The notes under the pieces were generated by a model. It was not told the origin of the DNA. It searched no databases and worked only from the letters and a program-made list of their open reading frames with translations. From Thalassotalea_H sp040779345 (GTDB taxonomy: Bacteria > Pseudomonadota > Gammaproteobacteria > Enterobacterales > Alteromonadaceae), in the NCBI GenBank assembly GCA_040779345.1, contig JBFONU010000001.1, positions 310,001 through 374,000 of the forward strand: a stretch of DNA of 64,000 nucleotides, read 5' to 3'. Shown here in pieces: positions 53,986-62,262 of the stretch; position 1 is the first letter of the stretch, and each line of letters begins with the position of its first letter. The position numbers and the translations under genes were made by a program.

Positions 53986-54426
53986 ATGTCTATGAAACAA
54001 TTAGATACGCTATTTAAATATGAAAGCGATAGAGAAACAAAAGCTGCACAACAATTGCAACTTGCTGAGCATGAATACCAAGACAATTTATTGCGCTTGC
54101 AAAGTGTGGGTGATTATCGCCTAGAGTATATGAAACGACTTAATCAACGTTCTATGCAAGGGATAGATAGCGCGACGTATCGACATTTTCATGCGTTTGT
54201 TGCCAAGCTTGATAATGCTGCCGAACAAGTAGAAATAGCCATTAAACAAGCAAAGTCACTAGTTGAACAACGAAAAATTCAGTGGTTAGCACAAAGAAGA
54301 AAAGTGCAAGCTGTTGAGCATTTAAGAGATAAAAAACGAAAAGTGATGCAAATTAAAGCCGATAAACAAGAGCAAAAAATGTTTGATGAAATCGCCACAC
54401 AACAGTTTATTAGAAGACAAGCCTAG
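53986..54426 (+). CDS. fliJ: Flagellar export chaperone FliJ
   Basis: FliJ is the gamma-subunit-like coiled-coil protein that rotates inside the FliI ring. The 146 residues are almost entirely helical and charged with a coiled-coil pattern (LDTLFKYESDRETKAAQQLQ). AGAGGTCGAG precedes the start; a second in-frame ATG two codons later is possible. It closes the first operon; a sigma-54 promoter follows. Confidence 0.94.
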   Translation: MSMKQLDTLFKYESDRETKAAQQLQLAEHEYQDNLLRLQSVGDYRLEYMKRLNQRSMQGIDSATYRHFHAFVAKLDNAAEQVEIAIKQAKSLVEQRKIQWLAQRRKVQAVEHLRDKKRKVMQIKADKQEQKMFDEIATQQFIRRQA

Positions 54427-54437
54427 TTTTTATATGA

Positions 54438-54456
54438 ATTGGAACAAGTTTTGCTT
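54438..54456 (+). promoter_or_regulatory. Sigma-54 promoter for fliK operon
   Basis: TTGGAACAAGTTTTGCTT with GG at 54441-54442, exactly 10 bases, then GC at 54453-54454. It lies between fliJ and fliK. Transcription would start near 54466, about 50 bases before fliK. The -24 element is TGGAAC rather than TGGCAC. Confidence 0.7.
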
Positions 54457-54518
54457 TAACCAGCTATAGAGATAAAAAAGTCAAATGACTTTATTCGATA
54501 AATTGTAAAGGTTGAATT

Positions 54519-56453
54519 ATGCCACAAATAAATGTTTTAGCGATTGATATAGCTCAAGCCACTGAATCAAAAGGTATTTCTGAGCAACCCACCCAAAGTG
54601 ACGCGTCGAAATCTTCTGCTTTTTCTGATGTTATGGCAAAGCACGAAAACCAAGAAAGCGGCAACAATTCTCAAAATAGTGGCAAAGAAGGTATACAAGG
54701 TGCCGGCACGAAAGTTGATGAAAATAGCAATACAGGGCCAAACACTCATCAGGGTAAAGTAAAGCGTGAGTCGACAGATGAAACTGATCCTCAGCGCCAA
54801 GTAAGAGTTGATAGTGGCATTGATAATAGCGATGTTGAGAATCAAATGGCCAAGGTAAAGGATGGGGAGCTTTACTATTCTCTTGAGACAGAAAGCTTTA
54901 AAAAATTTGAATCCGAAACCGAACAAAGCATAGCACAGAAACTTTTATCTTTTATAACCGCCTCTGATGAAGTGTCAACAAAACATGTGGATCTCAAAAC
55001 AATACCAACAGATGGCAAATTAGCGAATGGAGAACAAGTGAATGAATTTAGTAAGGAGTCACTTGCTAAAGGAAATAAGGGACTTATAGAAGGTAGTGAT
55101 GATAGCAAAGCACAGGATAAAGCCATCAAGATAACGACCCTAAACACTAATAGCCAAGCAATGGAAGCAGGAAGCAAAGCAGAAGAAACATCACCTCAAA
55201 ACAATGTAAAGCAAGAGGGGAAAGTACAAGGAAGCGCTGAAAATTTTGAGGGTGAAAAATTAGCAAAAGAAGCTAAACCATCTGCGACTGTTTCATCCGC
55301 TAGCGATGCCATAGTAGAGAGTCAAAATGAGTCAGCTGATACTGAAAGCGAAAAAGCACGTATTAACGCCAAAGGTGCTGAAAGTTTATCTACCTCGCCA
55401 TTAACGTCAAACTCAACGACAGAGATGGATGATATACCAGAGGAAAAGTTAGAAAAAAGTATTAATGTGTCTGATAAAACGCTAGATAAAATTACCCTTG
55501 AAAGTGCGAAAAAAGAACAAAGTATCCAAGGTAAAGTCACTGCTGAAGATGACACTCATTTACGTCAACCTACAAACGTAGCGGAAATAAAGCTGGCGGA
55601 AGTGAAAGCACAAGAGTTGAAAGGTGATGAAAAAAGCAGCCTTAAAGTTGATAATGCCGGGAGTCAGTCGATTACCTTTAATCAACCCTCTTCATCTCAG
55701 TCAGGCAGTCACTCTCAAGGGCAATCTGAACAATCAGAACAAAAATATATCCAGGGCTTAAATAAAAATAACACCGAACAAGTCAAAGATGAGCAATTAC
55801 AGTTTGTGAAAAATGAAGTCAAAAGTGATATAGATGAAAAAATGACGACTACTGTGGGTGAAAAACAACTGTTAAAAGCAAGCATTGATGAATCAAGTGC
55901 TTATCGCACTTTGTCGCAACAAAGTTTAAACCATGCGGAAGAACAAGCGATGCAAAGCAGTATTGCTAAAGCAAGTGCTGATTCAATGTCAGTACAATCG
56001 ACAAAAACCGCAATAAATATTCATAATGAAACGATTGCCATTCATCGTAAAGATTTTTCTGATGCCGTGAAAGATAAAGTGATGGTGATGATTAATCAAA
56101 AAATTAGACAGCTAGAAATTCGTTTAGATCCGCCAGAATTAGGCAGTATGCATGTTAAACTTAACTTACAGAACGAACAAGCTGCGGTTAACTTTGTGGT
56201 GCAAAACCAACAAGCAAAAGAAGCATTAGAGCAAAATATGGGCAGGTTAAAAGATATGCTTGCACAAAGTGGTGTCGATGTTGGTGAGGCAAACATTGAA
56301 CAACGAAACCAACAATCAGCTGACAGTGATGAGTTTGCTCAGCAAGGCGAAAATAACCGTTCATCGAACAATGACACACTTGAGCAAGAAATCACAATGT
56401 CAGCCGCAAATTTGTATAAAGCTTCAACAAGTAACGTTGATTACTATGCTTAA
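54519..56453 (+). CDS. fliK: Hook-length control protein FliK
   Basis: FliK measures hook length and switches export specificity through FlhB. The 644 residues have a long, low-complexity, Ser/Lys/Glu/Asn-rich N-terminal part (the molecular ruler, about 1-500) and the conserved C-terminal FliK domain (about 520-610) with LEIRLDPPELGSMHVKLNLQ and QAKEALEQNMGRLKDML. The long ruler is within the wide range known for the family. It is preceded by a sigma-54 promoter. Confidence 0.95.
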   Translation: MPQINVLAIDIAQATESKGISEQPTQSDASKSSAFSDVMAKHENQESGNNSQNSGKEGIQGAGTKVDENSNTGPNTHQGKVKRESTDETDPQRQVRVDSGIDNSDVENQMAKVKDGELYYSLETESFKKFESETEQSIAQKLLSFITASDEVSTKHVDLKTIPTDGKLANGEQVNEFSKESLAKGNKGLIEGSDDSKAQDKAIKITTLNTNSQAMEAGSKAEETSPQNNVKQEGKVQGSAENFEGEKLAKEAKPSATVSSASDAIVESQNESADTESEKARINAKGAESLSTSPLTSNSTTEMDDIPEEKLEKSINVSDKTLDKITLESAKKEQSIQGKVTAEDDTHLRQPTNVAEIKLAEVKAQELKGDEKSSLKVDNAGSQSITFNQPSSSQSGSHSQGQSEQSEQKYIQGLNKNNTEQVKDEQLQFVKNEVKSDIDEKMTTTVGEKQLLKASIDESSAYRTLSQQSLNHAEEQAMQSSIAKASADSMSVQSTKTAINIHNETIAIHRKDFSDAVKDKVMVMINQKIRQLEIRLDPPELGSMHVKLNLQNEQAAVNFVVQNQQAKEALEQNMGRLKDMLAQSGVDVGEANIEQRNQQSADSDEFAQQGENNRSSNNDTLEQEITMSAANLYKASTSNVDYYA

Positions 56454-56530
56454 TTACAGAAAAGCGTTTGCAGCTTGCTAAATCAAGGATATAGTTGAGA
56501 ATATCAAGATTAAACTGATAGGAAGAATTC

Positions 56531-57082
56531 ATGGCTGATGAAGAAAATGATAAAGAATTAGAGTTAGATAGTTCAGGTAAAAAGAAAAAAATTATTATTA
56601 TCGGCGCTATAGTTGCAATTCTAGCCATTGGAGGAGGGGCGTTCTTTTTTCTAGGAGGAGAGCCTGAGGTTAGTCAAGCCGAGTTAGATGCTGCGTTAAA
56701 TACCAGTGGCGGTGAGTCTGCTGGCAAAGAAGGGGCAGCACAAAAAACGGGTGCCGCTGCAGGTACTGCTTTATATGTACCTATGCCTAGACCATTTAGA
56801 TTTAATGTTCCTGGGGCTGCTCGCGACAGGTTTGTAGAAATAAGAGTGCAGTTATTGGTTCGTGGCTCTGACAATGAAGAAGCCGCAAAAAAACATATTC
56901 CATTAATTGAAAGTACATTGTTAGCGGTATTTTCTCAATCTAATGCCGATGATTTAGCAACAAGTGCAGGAAAAGTTTCATTAAAACAAAAGTGTTTATC
57001 TGAAGTACATAAGATCATGACTGATGTTGAAGGCAGTAATATTGTTGAAAAAGTATTGTTTACTGGCTTTGTTATGCAGTAA
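56531..57082 (+). CDS. fliL: Flagellar basal body protein FliL
   Basis: FliL supports stator function at the basal body. The 183-residue protein has a cytoplasmic charged start (ELELDSSGKKKK), one membrane helix (about 17-37, IIIIGAIVAILAIGGGAFFF) and a periplasmic SPFH-like domain (FVEIRVQLLVRG, LIESTLLAVFS). The inner GGGAFFFLGG tail is usual. A 10-bp AT-rich inverted repeat separates it from fliM. Confidence 0.95.
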   Translation: MADEENDKELELDSSGKKKKIIIIGAIVAILAIGGGAFFFLGGEPEVSQAELDAALNTSGGESAGKEGAAQKTGAAAGTALYVPMPRPFRFNVPGAARDRFVEIRVQLLVRGSDNEEAAKKHIPLIESTLLAVFSQSNADDLATSAGKVSLKQKCLSEVHKIMTDVEGSNIVEKVLFTGFVMQ

Positions 57083-57105
57083 AACGATACAAAAGAGCAG
57101 AGTAG

Positions 57106-57133
57106 AATTATATAATATCGCTTTTATATAATT
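57106..57133. repeat. AT-rich inverted repeat between fliL and fliM
   Basis: Perfect 10-bp arms AATTATATAA (57106-57115) and TTATATAATT (57124-57133) with an 8-base loop, in the 82-base gap. It lacks GC pairs, so it is a poor terminator; an RNA processing or attenuating role is possible. Confidence 0.55.
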
Positions 57134-57164
57134 ATTTTAAACGAGTTAAAAAAGAGACTATCGA

Positions 57165-58232
57165 GTGAGCGACTTATTATCACAAGATGAAATTGATGCG
57201 CTATTACATGGTGTTGATGACGTTGAAGAAGAAGAGGTTGTCGAGGACTTTACCGAAGAACAAGGTACAAGTGACTACGACTTCTCATCTCAAGATCGTA
57301 TCGTTCGTGGTCGAATGCCAACCCTTGAAATGGTTAACGAACGATTCGCTCGTCATATGCGAATAAGCTTGTTTAATATGATGAGACGAACAGCTGAAGT
57401 ATCAATAAATGGTATTCAGATGATCAAATTTGGCGAATATGTTCATACCTTATTCGTACCAACGAGTTTGAACATGGTTCGCTTTAGACCCTTAAAAGGT
57501 ACTGGACTTATCACCATGGAAGCACGACTAGTGTTTATTTTGGTTGATAACTTTTTCGGTGGCGATGGTCGATACCATGCAAAAATAGAAGGACGAGAAT
57601 TTACGCCAACTGAGCGTCGGATTATTCAAATGTTATTGAAAGTAATTTTTGAAGATTATAAAGAGGCGTGGTCACCAGTGATGGACGTTTCTTTTGAATA
57701 CTTAGATTCCGAAGTTAACCCGTCGATGGCAAATATTGTTAGTCCGACGGAAGTGGTGGTGATCAGCTCATTTCATATTGAACTCGACGGTGGTGGCGGT
57801 GATTTTCATGTTGCATTACCTTACTCAATGTTGGAGCCGATTCGAGAGCTGCTTGATGCGGGTGTACAAAGTGATAAAGAAGACACTGATATGCGATGGT
57901 CTAAAGCACTTCGAGATGAAATATTAGATGTGCCAGTTGAGCTATCAACAAAATTTTTAGAAGTAGATATTCCGCTTTCAAAAATTATGAGTTTAGAAGC
58001 TGGTGATATTATTCCTATTGAGATGCCTGAGCATATTACCGTGTTAATTGAAGACTTACCAAGCTTTAGAGCGAAGTTAGGTCGTAGCCGTGACAATGTT
58101 GCACTACAAATTAAAGAAAAAATTAAACGTCCTGAATCCGTTAAAAATGAACTTACTATCTTAACCAAAGGTGGTAAACGATTGGATAGTGACGCCGAAT
58201 TACATCTTCTTGAAGATGATTTAGAGTATTAG
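57165..58232 (+). CDS. fliM: Flagellar motor switch protein FliM
   Basis: FliM is the C-ring protein that receives phospho-CheY. The GTG start at 57165 gives the exact family N-terminus MSDLLSQDEIDALLHGVDD (CheY-binding). The middle and C-terminal SpoA regions are complete, with MPTLEMVNERFARHMR and FFGGDGRYHAKIEGREFTPTE. The length is 355 residues. FliN follows after 15 bases. Confidence 0.98.
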   Translation: MSDLLSQDEIDALLHGVDDVEEEEVVEDFTEEQGTSDYDFSSQDRIVRGRMPTLEMVNERFARHMRISLFNMMRRTAEVSINGIQMIKFGEYVHTLFVPTSLNMVRFRPLKGTGLITMEARLVFILVDNFFGGDGRYHAKIEGREFTPTERRIIQMLLKVIFEDYKEAWSPVMDVSFEYLDSEVNPSMANIVSPTEVVVISSFHIELDGGGGDFHVALPYSMLEPIRELLDAGVQSDKEDTDMRWSKALRDEILDVPVELSTKFLEVDIPLSKIMSLEAGDIIPIEMPEHITVLIEDLPSFRAKLGRSRDNVALQIKEKIKRPESVKNELTILTKGGKRLDSDAELHLLEDDLEY

Positions 58233-58247
58233 AAAAGAGGCAAAAGC

Positions 58248-58637
58248 ATGAGTGATGAAGAAAACGAAGATCTAAGCATGTGGGATGAGGCGATGGACGA
58301 ACAAGCCGATGCTGAAGCCGAACCTGTTGAATTGGATGAGCTTCAAGAAGAAGATGCCCCCATTACAGGAGATGAGCAACGAAAATTAGATGCTATCTTA
58401 GATATTCCCGTGACCATTTCGATGGAAGTGGGTCGAAGTCATATCAGTATCCGAAATTTATTACAGCTAAACCAAGGCTCTGTTGTTGAGCTTGATCGTG
58501 TGGCCGGTGAAGCCCTCGATGTACTAGTAAATGGTACCTTGATTGCTCATGGCGAAGTGGTTGTGGTCAATGATAAATTCGGTATACGATTAACGGATGT
58601 TATTAGTCAAGTTGAACGTATCAAGAAACTTAAATAA
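58248..58637 (+). CDS. fliN: Flagellar motor switch protein FliN
   Basis: FliN completes the C ring and helps dock the export apparatus. The 129 residues have an acidic N-terminal tail (EEAMDEQADAEAEPVELDEL-like, about 1-45) and the SpoA domain: LDIPVTISMEVGRSHISIRN and VNDKFGIRLTDVIS. The acidic lead is longer than in enterics. It lies directly after fliM. Confidence 0.97.
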   Translation: MSDEENEDLSMWDEAMDEQADAEAEPVELDELQEEDAPITGDEQRKLDAILDIPVTISMEVGRSHISIRNLLQLNQGSVVELDRVAGEALDVLVNGTLIAHGEVVVVNDKFGIRLTDVISQVERIKKLK

Positions 58638-58683
58638 TCAACACATCTCAATACAGACTTATCAACATTGAGTTAAGGAAGCC

Positions 58684-59154
58684 GTGATAAAATTATTAAC
58701 CTTTATCTTTACGATTGCTACAGCCACTGTTTATTCCGTCAATGCTTTCGCTCAAGAGGAAGTGATTGAAGTGGGTAAGCACGCAAACCCTAATTTAGAC
58801 GCCTTAAGTATGATCATGTCTTTATTGATGGTTTTAGTGCTGATTGTTATTAGCGCGTGGGTACTAAGAAAATTTAATGTCGTTAATAAATCAGTTGCAG
58901 GGATGAAGGTGATCACAACGCTACCACTAGGGACTAAGGAAAAGTTAGTGGTGGTAGAAGTTGCCGATGAGCAACTATTGTTGGGAGTGAGTGCACAGCA
59001 AATATCGCTGATCAAAATATTAGATAAACCGCTTGAGCTAGATGCACCTATGTCTGCAGAACTAGGGCAATCATTAACGCGTTTATTTTCAAAAGCAGAA
59101 AGTGGTTCAAGACATTTTTCTGACAAAAAGCCATCATCAAATAACCAGAGTTAA
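58684..59154 (+). CDS. fliO: Flagellar export component FliO
   Basis: FliO assists assembly of the FliP gate. The GTG start at 58684 gives a signal-like N-terminus (IKLLTFIFTIATATVYSVNA) and a membrane helix (about 39-59, LSMIMSLLMVLVLIVISAWV), followed by a short cytoplasmic domain (MKVITTLPLGTKEKLVVVEV). The 156 residues fit the poorly conserved FliO family. It precedes fliP by seven bases. Confidence 0.92.
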   Translation: MIKLLTFIFTIATATVYSVNAFAQEEVIEVGKHANPNLDALSMIMSLLMVLVLIVISAWVLRKFNVVNKSVAGMKVITTLPLGTKEKLVVVEVADEQLLLGVSAQQISLIKILDKPLELDAPMSAELGQSLTRLFSKAESGSRHFSDKKPSSNNQS

Positions 59155-59161
59155 TCATTCT

Positions 59162-59968
59162 ATGAAAAATAAGTTAATACCAAATAGCGTTATGTTCTCA
59201 AAAATTTCGCCAATATATTTGGTTTGTTTTTCTATATTTTTATTGTTTACTTTGAGTTCTAGCGTTTATGCTGCCGATGACTTATCGATGTCAGCACTTA
59301 AATTAACAACCAATCCCGATGGCTCTCAAGAGTATTCGGTCACCTTACAAATTTTAATTTTTATGACCGCGCTGAGCTTTATTCCAGCGGCGGTGATAAT
59401 GATGACCTCTTTCACCCGTATCGTCGTGGTTATGTCGATACTTAGGCAAGCTTTTGGTTTACAGCAAACGCCATCTAATCAAGTGATCATTGGGTTAACA
59501 TTATTTATGACACTTTTTATTATGACGCCGGTTTATAATAAAATTAATGAAACGGCTATTCAGCCGTATTTAGCTGACCAAATGACCTCTGTACAAGCCA
59601 TAGATTCAGCTAAAGTGCCACTACGAGCTTTTATGCTTGAACAAACACGTTTAAAAGATTTAGATACTCTGGCGCAAATGGCCGGGATAACACAAGTAGA
59701 TAAACCAACCGATTTACCCATGACAGTGATCATTCCAGCTTTTGTGATCAGTGAATTGAAAACAGCCTTTCAAATTGGTTTTATGTTATTCATTCCTTTT
59801 CTGATTATTGATTTGGTTGTTGCCAGTATTTTGATGGCGATGGGGATGATGATGTTATCGCCAATGATTGTTTCTTTACCGTTTAAACTCATGCTTTTCG
59901 TATTAATTGATGGCTGGAACTTAGTGATAGGTACTATTGCAACTAGCTATGGTATGGGAGTCACGTAA
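59162..59968 (+). CDS. fliP: Flagellar export gate protein FliP
   Basis: FliP is a core ring of the export gate. The start at 59162 follows fliO; an upstream GTG at 59102 would overlap fliO by 53 bases. The 268 residues have a signal peptide (cleavage near SSVYA), four membrane helices and the motifs MTSFTRIVVVMSILRQAFGL and FLIIDLVVASILMAMGMMML. FliQ starts at the FliP stop (TAATG). Confidence 0.96.
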   Translation: MKNKLIPNSVMFSKISPIYLVCFSIFLLFTLSSSVYAADDLSMSALKLTTNPDGSQEYSVTLQILIFMTALSFIPAAVIMMTSFTRIVVVMSILRQAFGLQQTPSNQVIIGLTLFMTLFIMTPVYNKINETAIQPYLADQMTSVQAIDSAKVPLRAFMLEQTRLKDLDTLAQMAGITQVDKPTDLPMTVIIPAFVISELKTAFQIGFMLFIPFLIIDLVVASILMAMGMMMLSPMIVSLPFKLMLFVLIDGWNLVIGTIATSYGMGVT

Positions 59969-60237
59969 TGAGTCCTGAGGTATTTGTTGATATTTTGCGT
60001 GATGCGTTATTTCTTGTCATCGTTCTAGTTAGTGCGGTAATTGTTCCAAGTTTGATTGTGGGTTTAATTGTTGCAGTATTTCAAGCGGCAACCTCTATTA
60101 ATGAACAAACATTAAGTTTTTTACCGCGTTTGATTGTGACGTTACTCGCCCTGATCATGGGAGGCCATTGGCTTGTTCAAAAGTTAATGGATTATGCTAT
60201 TCGACTGATCACTAGTATCCCTAGTGTGATTAGCTGA
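59968..60237 (+). CDS. fliQ: Flagellar export gate protein FliQ
   Basis: FliQ has 89 residues and two membrane helices with the family signature VGLIVAVFQAATSINEQTLS between them. It overlaps the fliP stop by one base and precedes fliR by 16 bases. Confidence 0.97.
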   Translation: MSPEVFVDILRDALFLVIVLVSAVIVPSLIVGLIVAVFQAATSINEQTLSFLPRLIVTLLALIMGGHWLVQKLMDYAIRLITSIPSVIS

Positions 60238-60253
60238 TAGGTAGTATGAGGCA

Positions 60254-61036
60254 ATGGAATTTCAAGAAGCAATTATTAATCAATATCTTGCTGATTTTTT
60301 GCTGCCACTAGCACGCGTTTCCGCATTGATTATGTCTATGATAGGGTTTGGTGCTAAAGCCATACCTCGTCGAATAAAATTATTTCTTTCGATTATAGTC
60401 ACTGTGGCGATAATGCCGGCAATTCCCCCCACCAATATTGAAACGCTTTTCTCTTTCCAAACAACACTTCTGGTATTTGAACAAACGCTAATTGGTGTGA
60501 TGCTAGGTTTAGTTACTGTGATGGTTGTTAATACCTTTACTATGGCAGGTCAAATTATTGCCATGCAAACCGGGTTAGGTTTCGCCTCTCTTGTCGACCC
60601 TGCCAGTGGTATGAATGTGCCCGCTGTTGGGCAGTTCTTTCTTATTTTATCCTCGTTACTTTTTTGGGTGATGGATGGTCATCTCGCTTATTTACAATTT
60701 ATTACCGCGAGTTTTGAAACATTGCCTATTCCGATGGAAAGTTTTAATTCAATGAAGTTTAAAGAGGTGGTTGAGTGGGGAACTTGGATGTTTGCCACGG
60801 CTCTTTCATTAGCAATGGCGCCATTAACGGCGATGTTATTGATCAATTTTTCATTTGGTATCATGACGCGAGCCGCCCCACAACTAAATATTTTTGCGAT
60901 TGGTTTCCCAATCACCATGTGCTCTGGTTTACTTATTATGTGGCTAACTATGGGGAATTTTTTAACGCATTTTGAAGCGCAGTGGCAACGGGCACTAGAT
61001 TTTAGTTGTTACCTGATCGATTGTGAGGTGCGCTAA
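60254..61036 (+). CDS. fliR: Flagellar export gate protein FliR
   Basis: FliR is the third core subunit of the export gate. The 260 residues show several membrane helices and the motifs MQTGLGFASLVDPASGMNVP and APQLNIFAIGFPITM. It overlaps flhB by one base. Confidence 0.97.
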   Translation: MEFQEAIINQYLADFLLPLARVSALIMSMIGFGAKAIPRRIKLFLSIIVTVAIMPAIPPTNIETLFSFQTTLLVFEQTLIGVMLGLVTVMVVNTFTMAGQIIAMQTGLGFASLVDPASGMNVPAVGQFFLILSSLLFWVMDGHLAYLQFITASFETLPIPMESFNSMKFKEVVEWGTWMFATALSLAMAPLTAMLLINFSFGIMTRAAPQLNIFAIGFPITMCSGLLIMWLTMGNFLTHFEAQWQRALDFSCYLIDCEVR

Positions 61037-62166
61037 TGGCAGAGTCAGACAGTGGGGAAAAAACAGAAGAACCCACCGCGAAGAAAATGGGCGATGCCCG
61101 AAAAAAAGGCCAAATAGCGCGTTCTAGAGATTTAGGCACAATGTTTGTGTTAGTCGGTAGTGCAATTGCATTAATGTTAATGGGAGATGCTTTAGTTGAA
61201 AGCCTGTCAACAATAATGAAAAGCCAATTTAGCTTAACTCGTCAAGAAATTATGGATGTGAATGCGCTATTCGGTAAGGTGAGTAAAAATGTCACATTAA
61301 TTTTTTCTCCACTAGGTTGGATGTTCGCTATCATCATATTGGCCGCTTTTATTGGCAATACTATGTTAGGTGGCATTAATTGGTCGTGGGAAGCTATGAT
61401 GCCAAAAGCAAGTAAAATGTCCCCCATTGCCGGATTTAAAAGAATGTTCGGCATAAAAGCTTATGTTGAACTGATCAAGTCAATTATGAAGTTTTTTGTC
61501 GTATTCTTCTCTGCCTACTTATTATTAACGAGTTTGTTTGATCAAATATTATCGTTAAGTATTGAGGCTATTCCCTTTAATTTTTCTCATGCGGTGACTT
61601 TGCTTTTATGGATGTTTTTAGCCTTAGGGTTATCATTGATTCTTATTGTAATCGTCGATGCCCCTTATCAAAAATGGTCTCATAACAAAGAATTAAAAAT
61701 GACCAAACAAGAAGTTAAAGACGAGCATAAAAGTTCAGAAGGTAGTCCAGAAAATAAAGGGCGGATAAGACGAACACAATATGAAATGTCACAACGTAGA
61801 ATGATGGCAGAAGTACCAAATTCAGATGTGGTGATCACTAACCCCACACACTTTTCGGTTGCCCTTAAATATGATGCCGAAGCCGGCGGGGCACCAAAAC
61901 TCATTGCTAAAGGTGTTGATGAAATGGCCATTCATATACGCACCATTGCCAAAGAACATGGCGTTGAAATTATTGCCTCTCCTGCTTTAGCTCGATCATT
62001 GTATTATACCGCTGAAGTTGATGAAGACATACCTGAAGAACTCTTCGGTGCGGTTGCTCAAGTGCTTGCATTTATTTTTCAATTAAATGCCCATAAAAAA
62101 GGTAAAGCCAAAAGGCCAATTCCTTTAGCGAGGAACTTACCAATACCTGACGATTTTAAATATTAA
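61036..62166 (+). CDS. flhB: Export switch protein FlhB
   Basis: FlhB controls export specificity and interacts with FliK. The 376 residues have the start DSGEKTEEPTAKKMGDARKK, four membrane helices and the cytoplasmic domain with the self-cleavage site NPTH; Asn269-Pro270 is the cut position. All required residues are present. The stop is 96 bases before flhA. Confidence 0.98.
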   Translation: MAESDSGEKTEEPTAKKMGDARKKGQIARSRDLGTMFVLVGSAIALMLMGDALVESLSTIMKSQFSLTRQEIMDVNALFGKVSKNVTLIFSPLGWMFAIIILAAFIGNTMLGGINWSWEAMMPKASKMSPIAGFKRMFGIKAYVELIKSIMKFFVVFFSAYLLLTSLFDQILSLSIEAIPFNFSHAVTLLLWMFLALGLSLILIVIVDAPYQKWSHNKELKMTKQEVKDEHKSSEGSPENKGRIRRTQYEMSQRRMMAEVPNSDVVITNPTHFSVALKYDAEAGGAPKLIAKGVDEMAIHIRTIAKEHGVEIIASPALARSLYYTAEVDEDIPEELFGAVAQVLAFIFQLNAHKKGKAKRPIPLARNLPIPDDFKY

Positions 62167-62206
62167 ATGGGCACTACAAAACACTATATTTTACGTTTCT
62201 AATTTA

Positions 62207-62224
62207 TTGGTATAACTATTGCAA
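62207..62224 (+). promoter_or_regulatory. Sigma-54 promoter for flhA
   Basis: TTGGTATAACTATTGCAA with GG at 62209-62210, exactly 10 bases, then GC at 62221-62222. The -12 element TTGCA is perfect. Transcription would start near 62233, about 30 bases before flhA. It places flhA and the genes after it in the sigma-54 class. Confidence 0.75.
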
Positions 62225-62262
62225 AATCGCAGTACGTGTCAAAAAAATATCATATAAATTAA

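Noticed and set aside
54567..55555. Antisense open frames inside fliK
   Set aside because: They arise from the low-complexity codon pattern of the fliK ruler region and have no family features or start signals.
59102..59161. GTG at 59102 as the start of fliP
   Set aside because: It would overlap fliO by 53 bases and add 20 residues before a complete signal peptide.
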